NCBI GenBank assembly: GCA_030037185.1
Contig: JASHRR010001005.1
Coordinates: forward strand, 1 to 8,275
Direction: 5' to 3'
Source of the DNA: Xanthobacteraceae bacterium
GTDB lineage: Bacteria > Pseudomonadota > Alphaproteobacteria > Rhizobiales > Xanthobacteraceae
DNA length: 8,275 nt
Positions 1 through 6,584 of this stretch are shown here, piece after piece. The stretch's first letter is position 1, and each line of letters opens with the position of its first letter. A program made the translations under genes and the position numbers. The notes below the pieces were generated by a model that was not told the DNA's origin, did no database searches, and saw nothing but the letters and a program-made list of their open reading frames with translations.

Positions 1-824
1 TGCGAGAGCGGGGCTTTAGCTTCAGCGAGAAGCTGTTCGATGCGTTGCCTGGCGGACGATTGGGTCGGGGGTTCGGCAGGCTGATCTATGAGCTCGAGAG
101 CGAGGGCCGGCGAGTTGGCTTTCAACGTGAGCTGCAAGCGATCGGTGCCGGGCGCTGCACGATGTTCGACGCTCAGATTCAAATTTGGGCCGTTACGGCG
201 CAAATACAGGTTGGAGTCACCCCAGGCGTGGAGTTCGGAAGACCCCCGGAGCGCTTGGCCACCACGTTCATGGGCGGCGCCTTTGCGCGCATGGTGCACT
301 AGCACGACGGCAGTGCGGTGGCAGCGCTGCAGGCTGCGCAGATATCCGAGCAGCGGGGCGACCTCGGCGGCGAGGTTCTCGTCGATACTGTGCAGACGAA
401 CCAGCGGGTCGAGCACAAGCAGTTTGGGTTTGAGGCCGGCGACCGTGGCGTGAAGCGCCCGCTGCTGCTCGGGGTGATCGAGCCGAAGGGTCGGCACGGT
501 GATGACATGGACATCGAGGCTGTGGAAGTCGGCGCCGGCGGCAGCGGTGATGCCCTCGAGGCGCTGTCGCACGATGTGCGGGGCATCCTCGGCGGCGAAC
601 AGCAGGACGGGGCCACGGTCCCGGGTTACGAAGTGGCGCAAGCAGGGGGTACCAGAAGCCACGGAGACGGCAAGATCCAGCGCGAGGAAGGATTTTCCGC
701 ATTTGGGTTCGCCACCGATAATACCGACGGCCTGCGCACTCCACAGACCTTCGATCAGCCACCTCTGCTCATCGCGCTGCGGTGTGGTGAGCTCGGCTGC
801 TCGGGTTGTTGGCAGAACCTTCAT
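1..824 (-). CDS. RepA-like (AAA_25) RecA-fold ATPase, 3' end outside window
   Basis: Open frame of 274 codons from ATG 824 to the window edge, with no stop reached. Visible motifs are Walker A GGEPKCGKS (residues 37-45), the FAAED segment with the likely catalytic glutamate (76-80), Walker B LLVLDPL (135-141), the LVHHARK segment (175-181) and RGSSELHAWGD (193-203). This order is typical of hexameric RepA-type helicases and other RecA-fold ATPases of plasmids and phages. The start overlaps the TGA of the ExeA-like gene (ATGA, 821-824), which implies coupled translation. A GGAG (835-838) lies 10 nt upstream, partly in the loop of a hairpin (829-848). Its place in a transposase operon suggests a role in moving or targeting the element, or in replication restart after strand transfer; that is inference. 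It could instead be a replication protein captured by the element. Confidence 0.85.
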   Translation of the reverse strand, partial: MKVLPTTRAAELTTPQRDEQRWLIEGLWSAQAVGIIGGEPKCGKSFLALDLAVSVASGTPCLRHFVTRDRGPVLLFAAEDAPHIVRQRLEGITAAAGADFHSLDVHVITVPTLRLDHPEQQRALHATVAGLKPKLLVLDPLVRLHSIDENLAAEVAPLLGYLRSLQRCHRTAVVLVHHARKGAAHERGGQALRGSSELHAWGDSNLYLRRNGPNLNLSVEHRAAPGTDRLQLTLKANSPALALELIDQPAEPPTQSSARQRIEQLLAEAKAPLS

Positions 825-1666
825 GGACGCGTCGCTCCGACGCGACGCTTGCGCGGATCGGGAGGGGCAAAGACCTCAAAGTAGAGCTTCTCATCGAGCT
901 GAGCGAGGTTGCGTTCTGCCGCCACGGCCAGAAGCTGGCCAGCCATGGTGGTCAGTGCCCGATAATTGCCGGCAGCATGATCGCATAGCGTGGTCTTGAG
1001 GGCCTCGCTCATCAGCGTCGGGTTGCCAGCGCTATCGAGCAGATGCGAGAGGCAGACATTGAGATCCTCGCTCCTGGCATACTCCATGGTCAGGCGCATT
1101 CTGATGCGCGAGCCCAGAGGCAGGAGCTCGTCGCGGCGCAGCTTGTCGATCAGGCGTGCATCACCGGCAAGCACCACGCTGAGCAGGATGCGGGAGTCGA
1201 ACTGGGTGGCGGCGAGCAGGCGCAGCTCGCACAGCACGGAAGGCTGTAATTCCTGCGCCTCATCGATCAGCAGTACGGGGCGCAGCAGAGTGTTCTGAAG
1301 GTGCGCGGCCCACCGCTCTCGCAAAGTTTTGAATCCGGCCCACCTGTTGTGAGGCTGGAGCGAGACTGTGAACAGCTCCCCAAGTTCGCGATAAAAATCC
1401 GCAAGTCGTGAGGACGGATGGGTGAGTGCCCCGACGGTGAGCTCGCGCTGTCGCGCCAGCCGCTCGGCGAGCAGGCGGAGCACCACACTCTTGCCGGTGC
1501 CCGGATCGCCGCTGATGAGCGCGAAGCCGCCTTCGCGTACCAGGCTGTTCTCGACGCGCCAGCAGAAGCTGTCAATTTTGCTGGTCTGCAGCAACGCTTC
1601 AGTCGGAAGGTCGGGTGAGAACGGGTTGAATTTAAGGCCGTAAAGGCCGAGCAACTTTTGGTTCAT
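821..1666 (-). CDS. ExeA/TniB-like AAA+ ATPase of the transposon
   Basis: 281 aa. Walker A GDPGTGKS (residues 53-60), Walker B VLLIDEAQ (131-138), a sensor-1-like strand LLSVVLAGD (161-169), an arginine-rich stretch SRIRMR (186-191) and a sensor-2-like GNYRAL (233-238) identify an AAA+ protein of the ExeA/TniB/TnsC group. In Mu, Tn7 and Tn5053 such proteins bind target DNA, assemble on it with ATP and call in the transposase. The start at 1666 is chosen because it overlaps the transposase stop (ATGA, 1663-1666) and follows a (GGA)6 Shine-Dalgarno tract. The N-terminus MNQKLLGLYGLKFNPFSP also looks like the usual start of ExeA-type proteins. A 64-residue upstream extension to 1858 is an Arg/Ala/Gly-rich shadow of the transposase and was refused. 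The protein ends Arg/Lys-rich (PRKRR). It should be intact even though its transposase is broken. Confidence 0.92.
   Translation of the reverse strand: MNQKLLGLYGLKFNPFSPDLPTEALLQTSKIDSFCWRVENSLVREGGFALISGDPGTGKSVVLRLLAERLARQRELTVGALTHPSSRLADFYRELGELFTVSLQPHNRWAGFKTLRERWAAHLQNTLLRPVLLIDEAQELQPSVLCELRLLAATQFDSRILLSVVLAGDARLIDKLRRDELLPLGSRIRMRLTMEYARSEDLNVCLSHLLDSAGNPTLMSEALKTTLCDHAAGNYRALTTMAGQLLAVAAERNLAQLDEKLYFEVFAPPDPRKRRVGATRP
829..848 (-). promoter_or_regulatory. Hairpin over the ribosome binding site of the RepA-like gene
   Basis: GCGTCGC (829-835) and GCGACGC (842-848) form a perfect 7-bp stem with a 6-nt loop, 5 to 24 nt upstream of the RepA-like ATG and inside the 3' end of the ExeA-like reading frame. 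The probable Shine-Dalgarno GGAG (835-838) sits at the loop edge. A ribosome finishing the ExeA-like gene would melt this stem, which would make the second ATPase depend on translation of the first. Function is inferred from position only. Confidence 0.4.
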
Positions 1667-1675
1667 GACGACGGA

Positions 1676-1693
1676 TCCTCCTCCTCCTCCTCC
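1676..1693 (-). repeat. (GGA)6 tract: glutamate run and Shine-Dalgarno
   Basis: Six TCC units on the plus strand read as GGAGGA... on the coding strand. In the transposase frame they encode five glutamates near the C-terminus (PEEEEEDPSS). The same bases, ending 9 nt before the ATG at 1666, are a very strong ribosome binding site for the ExeA-like ATPase. Loss or gain of a unit would keep both frames. Confidence 0.75.
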
Positions 1694-2739
1694 GGCACAT
1701 ACGGCGGTGGCAGACCGGTGGCGGCAAACTCGGTCATGAGCTTGTTGAGCAGCGGCGCCGGCTCGTCGCGCTGTGGCGGCGCGGTTGCCGCGGCGGGCTT
1801 GCGCAGGCGGCGCTCGCCGGAAGCGTTCGCGGTTTTGTCGAGGGGATAGATTGGGCACAGGATGTTGCCGCTGCGCGCGTCCACCAGGTCGACGTTGGAG
1901 AGATCCCAGCGTGCGTACCGCAGGTGGGGATGTCTGAGATGGGCAAACTGCGATGGAATCTCGAAGCGGCGTCCTTCGAGCGAAACGGTTCCGTCAGATC
2001 GACGTTGGGTGCGCTTGACCTCCATGCGGAAGGCTTGACGCAGAACCTGCGACGCCGGACATTCGCGGCCGACGTCAGGCCCAGCGCGATAACATTCGAG
2101 CGGCGTGGAGCCGAGCTCGGCATGGCGTGTTTGATGGTACTCGCGCTCGACCCAGGCGTGGGTCGCGCTATTGAGCAAATCGAGGGTAAGTTCGCTCACC
2201 CCGTCCAGCATGGCAATCAGCCGACCTTCGAGGTGGCCCCACACGCGCTCCTGCTTCCCATTTTGCCAAGGCGAAAATGGCAAAGTTGTTTGATGCAAAA
2301 TGCCGAGGGTATGCAGGCCGTTCTGGAATTCTTCGGCCATCATGGCCGCGCCGTTATCGGTCAACAACGATCGCGGCATGGCGCGCCGCATCAGGGCCTG
2401 GCAGAAGCCATGAACCAGAGTTTTAGCCGTCTCGTCGAGGAACCACTGTACATGGCAGATCAGCCGTGAGCGGTCGTCAAGAATGCATAACGCTGACGGT
2501 TTGACCCAGGTGCCCTTGGCGGTCAGCACGCTGCGTGAGCCGGTGTGGAAGTCAAGGTGCCAACAGGAGTTCACATGCTCGACTTCAAAGCTCCTGACTT
2601 CGCGAGGAGCGAACTGTCTGCTGGCTTCTACGCGGCGCTGCTTGTGAAGTCCTTGGGACGCCATGTAGCGGCGCACCGTGCCATAGGAGGGGACTTGCTG
2701 TTCGCCCAATAGCGCCCGCAGATTGTCGTATTGGAGTTT

Positions 2740-2745
2740 GACGGA
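2740..2745 (+). repeat. Left copy of the 6-bp core GACGGA
   Basis: Identical to 6605-6610 and read once in the reconstructed transposase (codons TCC GTC on the minus strand). It is probably the crossover (overlap) segment of tyrosine recombination, not a transposase-type target duplication, because 6 bp is the normal spacing between the two cleavage points in this enzyme family. Confidence 0.75.
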
Positions 2746-2777
2746 TAATCAGAAGCATCGCGTAATGCGAAGGAAGC
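2740..2777 (+). repeat. RIT left terminal inverted repeat, 38 bp
   Basis: Perfect reverse complement of 6547-6584. The outermost six bases (GACGGA) are also the core shared with the target, so the element-specific part is 2746-2777. It holds the outer half-site TAATCAGAAG (2746-2755) and an interrupted dyad GCAT...ATGC farther in. Confidence 0.95.
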
Positions 2778-2779
2778 GA

Positions 2780-2809
2780 CCTGTTCGCCGATTCTTTTCG
2801 GGGAACAGG
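2780..2809. other. Hairpin inside the RIT left end
   Basis: CCTGTTC (2780-2786) pairs with GAACAGG (2803-2809). After one G/G mismatch, CCGA (2788-2791) pairs with TCGG (2798-2801) around a TTCTTT loop. It lies between the stop of the third recombinase (2844-2846) and the terminal repeat. It could stop transcripts of the recombinase operon, but no T-run follows in that direction, so it may instead act as a structured single-strand end or binding site. Nothing comparable is seen at the right end. Confidence 0.5.
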
Positions 2810-2818
2810 CCGCGTCAC

Positions 2819-2828
2819 CTTCTCATTA
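2819..2828 (+). promoter_or_regulatory. Left inner half-site CTTCTCATTA
   Basis: Matches CTTNNNATTA, pointing inward, 63 bp inside the outer half-site. Over 16 bases (2819-2834) it agrees at 13 positions with the inverted segment 6492-6507 at the other end, including ATTATTT. Likely an accessory recombinase-binding arm. Just beyond it TCGCTAC is repeated at 10-bp spacing (2831-2837, 2841-2847). Confidence 0.5.
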
Positions 2829-2843
2829 TTTCGCTACCAGTCG

Positions 2844-3845
2844 CTACAGTGAGTTGAGCCAGGCCAGCAGGTCCGGATCCCGTTTCCAGCGAGGCGGCTT
2901 CGACGGACGTGTCGATGTATCCACCTTCGCCAGCGCCTGTCGTTTTGTTTCAAGATTGGCACGAGCGTAGTGGTTAGTCGTGTCCAAGCTCACGTGCCCG
3001 AGGAGGCTGCGGATCACTGTGATGTCCACACCGGCGGCCACCATGGCAACCCCCATTGAGTGTCTGAAGGTATGCGGCGTGACGTGTTTTTTTGCGAGCG
3101 ACGGGGCGCACCGTTCCGCCATGCGAATGTAGGCCTTCAGCTTGAAGCGCACGCCGGCAGCGCCCAAGGGCTCGCCGTATCGATTGACGAAGATCGGTTG
3201 ATCGTCGAGTCTCGGCTGTCGTCTCAGCAGCGCTGTGAGCAGGTCGGCTGTTTCCGGCCATATCGGGCAGGCTCGCTCCTTGCGACCTTTGCCGAAGAGG
3301 GTGACCTGAGCCGGTGAGCGGAAGCGGACGGCTCGAGGAGACAGATCCAGTGCCTCCTGGACCCGGGCTCCTGTATTGTAGAGCAACGCGAGCAGCGCGT
3401 GATCGCGTTGGCCCTCGATTGAGGAGCGGTCCGGCTGTCTCAGGATCGCGGCAATCTCCTCGCTGTCGAGGTAGTTCACCTCTGCCGTCGGCGCTTTCTT
3501 CGTCGGGATGCGCAAGACCCCCGCGCACTGGCCAACCACGCAAGGCTCGTGGTTGGCCACCAACCGGAAGAAACTGCGGATCGCCGCCAAGCGGCAGTTC
3601 CGCGTTCCGATCGTGATCTTTCGCTCTTGCTCACCATGCTGCAGGAACGCTAGCACCTCCTCCGAGGTGAGATCCTCCATTACCAGGTCACTCACTGAGC
3701 GGTGCTTGCAGCCTGCAACGAACAGGAGAAAGAGCCGCCAAGTATCCCGGTAGGATTTGATCGTGTGGTGGGATAGATTTCGCTGCTGCGTCAACCAGCC
3801 ATGGAAGAACGCGTGCAGCCAATAGGCCAAAGTGGCTGACTTCAT
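2844..3845 (-). CDS. ritC: Third tyrosine recombinase of the RIT element (RitC)
   Basis: 333 aa, XerC/XerD-like phage integrase family. A SAM-like core-binding domain occupies about residues 8-115. The catalytic domain follows with R161 (NTGARVQE), K186 (GKGRKER), H258 and R261 (HTFRH), H284 (LLGH) and the nucleophile Y293 (NHYAR). All six key residues are present, so an active enzyme is expected. The start at 3845 overlaps the stop of the second recombinase by ATGA and is preceded by a strong GGAGGAGG. The longer frame reaching 4157 would add 104 residues of unrelated composition over the RitB gene and was refused. It presumably acts with the other two on the element ends; the division of labour cannot be read from sequence. 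Confidence 0.95.
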   Translation of the reverse strand: MKSATLAYWLHAFFHGWLTQQRNLSHHTIKSYRDTWRLFLLFVAGCKHRSVSDLVMEDLTSEEVLAFLQHGEQERKITIGTRNCRLAAIRSFFRLVANHEPCVVGQCAGVLRIPTKKAPTAEVNYLDSEEIAAILRQPDRSSIEGQRDHALLALLYNTGARVQEALDLSPRAVRFRSPAQVTLFGKGRKERACPIWPETADLLTALLRRQPRLDDQPIFVNRYGEPLGAAGVRFKLKAYIRMAERCAPSLAKKHVTPHTFRHSMGVAMVAAGVDITVIRSLLGHVSLDTTNHYARANLETKRQALAKVDTSTRPSKPPRWKRDPDLLAWLNSL

Positions 3846-5206
3846 GACCGTCCTCCTCCGGAGCCTGAACCCAACACACCGACGCTCGCTGCGCGGAATC
3901 TTTCGTTGGCGAGTTGCATGAGCTGTTGCGTGATGGTCAGGTAGGCTAGCGTGGAGTTGATATCCTTGTGGCCGAGGTAGGTGGCCAAGTACGGCAGCCG
4001 CGACTGGGGATTGATGCCCTCTCGGTACCACGCTTCCATGCGGTTGCAGACCATTGCATGACGCAGATCGTGGATTCGCGGACCGACCTTGCCGCAGAGG
4101 GGCTTCAAGCCCGCACGTCGGAGAGCTTCCGTGAGGAGACTGCGGATTCCGCCACACGAGTAGCCGCCACCGCGCGGCTCTCTCCAGAACAACCCACTCG
4201 CAGGCTCGCTCGACCCGCCCAGTTCTCTCCGTACCTCAAGGTAGTCCTTCAGGACCAAGCCGACGCTCGGGGGAATAGGCAGGTTCCTTGACTTGAAGAA
4301 CTTTGTGTTTCGGATGTGGATGACTTTTTCATTGATATCCACGTCGGCAAGCGTGAGGCGCGCGAGCTCACCGATTCTGAGTCCGGCGCAGTAGGTGAGC
4401 AGGATCATCATATGCAGGCTCGCAGCCCGCAGCGGCGATTTAGTTGATTCGAACGACTTTGTCGTCTCGAGCAATCGCAATATTTGTGCTTCCGTATAGA
4501 TGAACGGTTTTCGGTGCAGCTGCTGGGCTCTCCGGTATGCATCAACGTCGCATGGCAGCACGGCGACACTGGCGTCTACCCGTTGCATAGCCTTCGAAAG
4601 GTGCCGCCCGACGGAACTCACTGTGTATAGATGTTGCGGCCCCGACTTGACCGCTCGCCACGCCTCGAGCGCCGTCCGTAGAGGCTGGTCACGAAGATCG
4701 GGACGGCCCTGCAGAAAGCGATCAAATCGAAGCAGAACGCGCTCGTTGGTCTGGTAGAGATAGCCGAGCGAACGCATCCTCTCGACGTGTTCGCGCATGA
4801 GTGGACCAAGGAAGCTGGCATAGGGTGCAGGTGGTTGCAGGCGTTGCAATTCCCGATGGTCATCGCTCACAAGAGCGCGCACGATCGGGGCCAAGCGAGG
4901 CCCGTAGAGCCGTCGGAGTTGGTCGAACGGATTCCTCGGTACGGCGCGGTCACGGTCTATCCACTTCAGAAAGCGATCGAGGACGCTGGCACGGTGACAC
5001 ACGAGGTGAAGAGGCCAGTGCAGCATGCGATCGTCGAGCCATGCTTTCACAAGCGGGATCGTCGGCGGACTTCCATGCTCCCGTGCGAACCTAAGGAACC
5101 CACGAACGATGCACGCGTAGACGCGGGTCGACATCCTATTGCGGAAGCGCTTCTGTCGAAGGAAGGCGGCGAGGGACTCAGCGTCCCGGCGGGCGAGGGG
5201 CTTCAT
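3842..5206 (-). CDS. ritB: Second tyrosine recombinase of the RIT element (RitB)
   Basis: 454 aa, phage integrase family. The N-terminal half (about 1-230) has two helical stretches resembling DNA-binding core domains. The catalytic domain shows R277 (AGLRIGE), K302 (NTKFFKS), H379 and R382 (IHDLRH), H413 (YLGHKD) and Y422 (LAYLTIT). The stretch between R382 and H413 has 30 residues against 22 in the two sister enzymes, an insertion around EAWYREGINPQ. The C-terminus is Gly/Ser-rich (GVLGSGSGGGRS). The start overlaps the RitA stop by ATGA (5203-5206). No good Shine-Dalgarno is seen, so its translation probably depends on ribosomes arriving from RitA. Confidence 0.95.
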   Translation of the reverse strand: MKPLARRDAESLAAFLRQKRFRNRMSTRVYACIVRGFLRFAREHGSPPTIPLVKAWLDDRMLHWPLHLVCHRASVLDRFLKWIDRDRAVPRNPFDQLRRLYGPRLAPIVRALVSDDHRELQRLQPPAPYASFLGPLMREHVERMRSLGYLYQTNERVLLRFDRFLQGRPDLRDQPLRTALEAWRAVKSGPQHLYTVSSVGRHLSKAMQRVDASVAVLPCDVDAYRRAQQLHRKPFIYTEAQILRLLETTKSFESTKSPLRAASLHMMILLTYCAGLRIGELARLTLADVDINEKVIHIRNTKFFKSRNLPIPPSVGLVLKDYLEVRRELGGSSEPASGLFWREPRGGGYSCGGIRSLLTEALRRAGLKPLCGKVGPRIHDLRHAMVCNRMEAWYREGINPQSRLPYLATYLGHKDINSTLAYLTITQQLMQLANERFRAASVGVLGSGSGGGRS

Positions 5207-6456
5207 GGCGACACCGCCGCTGGAACTTCCAGCGCAACGCCACGGAGATCTTCCGTGGCGAGTTTCAGATACACGCCAGTCGACAGCGTCGAGCGATGAC
5301 CCAGGATGTCGCCGATCTGCTTGAGCGGCACCCCCGCGCGAAGGAGGCTAACGGCGCGGGCGTGGCGGAAGGCATGCGGTCCCTTCTTGCCATGTCGTAC
5401 GATGCCTGCTGCGTCGAGGCGTCTTCGGATGACATCGTAGAGCTCCGACCCGTGCGGAAATGCCCGATACGGTGCATTCAGACACAGGAAGACTTCCCGG
5501 ACTGCACTCCGCGGCCGCCCGTTCTCGAGATAGTTCAGCAGCGCCTCACCAGGCTCCGGTAGCAGCGGAAGTTTGGAGGATGTTCCGGTCTTCGAGTGCC
5601 GAACAAGCAAGACCTCATTCTTCCAGTCGAGATCATCAAGACGCAGCGCGGTGATCTCGCCAGATCGCAAACCGTACGTAGCAAGTAGCATCAGGATCGC
5701 ATAGTCCCGTCGTCCGCCAAGAGTCCGATCCTGACGAGTGGTGGTCAGGACCTTCTCCACTTCTTCAGCCAGCAGGGCCGAAGGTATGTCTTCGTATGTG
5801 TAGAGGATCGGACTTGTTACTGACATACTCAGGTCGCGCGCGGTTGTGCCGCTTCCGTGCAGGTATCGCAAGAAGACTCTCAGCTCGCTGGTGAGGTCCT
5901 TGATCGATTTTCTGCGCAGGCCTTGAGTTCGGCAAGACAAGTACGCATCGATATCACGGACTTGTAGCTCGGGTAGCCGGTTCGGTTCACTTCGCTTGTC
6001 GATTCCGCGCAGAAACTCACGGGCTCGTTCGATGCGCTGTACACGTGTCACCCTCGCGAGGCCGCGTAGCTCATCCATCCATATATCGTAGCCCTTGAGC
6101 AGCTTGCGATGAAACAGCTCACGCGGCGCCTCCTGTTTTGATGCCGGCTCTGGCGGCCATTTTCCTTGAACGAGTCGCAGGATCAGTCGTAAGGGAGCGG
6201 TGCGCCCCCGGCGCCATTTTGGGGTACTCGGGGGCGCGTGACCGTGGCGATTTCGATAGACGCGCCGTTCTCGGCGCAGGAAGTCCTCTATATCTGTTGG
6301 TAGTGCGGTCTCCGCTGTCTTGGCGTGATCGTAAAGATATTCGAGGAATCGACTTGCGATCCGCACGTGACTGTGGCGCACAACAGAGCCGTATCCCTGA
6401 TCGCGCAGATGTACGCTGAGCTGTTCGATTCTCGCCCTATATTCCGATTGCTGCAT
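5203..6456 (-). CDS. ritA: First tyrosine recombinase of the RIT element (RitA)
   Basis: 417 aa from ATG 6456. That ATG is preceded 5 nt upstream by GGGAGG; an in-frame GTG at 6489 would add 11 residues (MYPPLLHREVH) without a better ribosome site. Catalytic residues of the tyrosine recombinase fold are R264 (YGLRSGE), K289 (HSKTG), H361 and R364 (HAFRH), H387 (LGHRS) and Y396 (GVYLKL). Before them lies a SAM-like DNA-binding domain (about 110-215) and a further basic N-terminal region with WRRGR and RRERR. It is the first gene of the co-translated trio and lies closest to the complex right end of the element. Confidence 0.95.
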   Translation of the reverse strand: MQQSEYRARIEQLSVHLRDQGYGSVVRHSHVRIASRFLEYLYDHAKTAETALPTDIEDFLRRERRVYRNRHGHAPPSTPKWRRGRTAPLRLILRLVQGKWPPEPASKQEAPRELFHRKLLKGYDIWMDELRGLARVTRVQRIERAREFLRGIDKRSEPNRLPELQVRDIDAYLSCRTQGLRRKSIKDLTSELRVFLRYLHGSGTTARDLSMSVTSPILYTYEDIPSALLAEEVEKVLTTTRQDRTLGGRRDYAILMLLATYGLRSGEITALRLDDLDWKNEVLLVRHSKTGTSSKLPLLPEPGEALLNYLENGRPRSAVREVFLCLNAPYRAFPHGSELYDVIRRRLDAAGIVRHGKKGPHAFRHARAVSLLRAGVPLKQIGDILGHRSTLSTGVYLKLATEDLRGVALEVPAAVSP

Positions 6457-6461
6457 GTGAA

Positions 6462-6467
6462 CCTCCC
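6462..6467 (-). promoter_or_regulatory. Ribosome binding site of RitA (GGGAGG)
   Basis: GGGAGG with 5 nt to the ATG at 6456 decides the start in favour of 6456. The remaining space up to the inverted repeat (6468-6546) must hold the promoter of the trio unless it is read from outside. I see only weak candidates there, such as TATTTG or GATTAT near 6495-6502. Confidence 0.7.
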
Positions 6468-6497
6468 GGTGAAGGAGGGGAGGATACACACGCCAAA

Positions 6498-6507
6498 TAA
6501 TCGGAAG
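6498..6507 (-). promoter_or_regulatory. Right inner half-site CTTCCGATTA
   Basis: Minus-strand match to CTTNNNATTA, pointing into the element, 61 bp inside the outer half-site at 6569-6578. It mirrors the left inner site at almost the same distance (39 against 41 bp from the 38-bp repeat). Since it lies in the RitA leader, a recombinase bound here could also affect transcription of its own operon. Confidence 0.5.
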
Positions 6508-6546
6508 TACGTCGCCTGGAAAGTGGCCGCGCCAGCCGCGGGACGA

Positions 6547-6584
6547 GCTTCCTTCGCATTACGCGATGCTTCTGATTATCCGTC
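6547..6584 (-). repeat. RIT right terminal inverted repeat, 38 bp
   Basis: Perfect reverse complement of 2740-2777. It ends in TCCGTC (6579-6584), the inverted form of the core GACGGA, although the target junction itself is 21 bp farther out. The repeat is therefore not flush with the insertion point on this side. Confidence 0.95.

Larger units (their letters stand above)
1663..2745 (-). pseudogene. DDE transposase, catalytic and C-terminal part (gene split by the RIT element)
   Basis: This fragment holds 358 codons after the junction (from AAA at 2739), beginning K-L-Q-Y-D-N-L-R and continuing to TGA 1663-1665. Catalytic residues are visible in an rve fold: D in CWHLDFH, D in LLTDNGAA and E in NGKQERVW. 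Exactly 35 residues lie between the second and third, giving DD(35)E. A beta-rich domain (VSLEGRRFEIPSQF...) and an acidic tail follow, as in Mu/TniA-type proteins. The N-terminal HTH part lies at 6605-6946, cut off by the 3865-bp insertion. Joining the halves through one GACGGA gives ...HHPGWSV-KLQYDN..., in frame, about 472 aa. An in-frame TGA in the RIT end just before the junction prevents a fusion. Internal starts (TTG 2709, ATG 2664) could give a headless catalytic fragment, but neither has a convincing ribosome site. Confidence 0.9.

Noticed and set aside
268..762. Minus-strand frame of 164 codons inside the RepA-like gene
   Set aside because: Out-of-frame shadow rich in Arg, Pro and Ala. 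The frame from 824 carries Walker motifs through the same bases.
318..884. Plus-strand frame of 188 codons
   Set aside because: Antisense to the RepA-like gene, no domain, and it crosses the well-supported 821-824 gene junction.
1667..1858. 64-residue N-terminal extension of the ExeA-like ATPase
   Set aside because: Overlaps the transposase C-terminus, has low-complexity composition, and the ATG at 1666 has a strong ribosome site and coupling.
2780..2809. Intrinsic terminator for the recombinase trio
   Set aside because: The stem is good but no T-run follows on the minus strand, so it is listed as a hairpin only.
2585..2818. Minus-strand frame of 77 codons across the left RIT junction
   Set aside because: Chimera of the RIT end and an out-of-frame part of the transposase, with no ribosome site or domain.
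3846..4157. 104-residue N-terminal extension of RitC
   Set aside because: Shadow of RitB. The ATG at 3845 has GGAGGAGG and the ATGA overlap.
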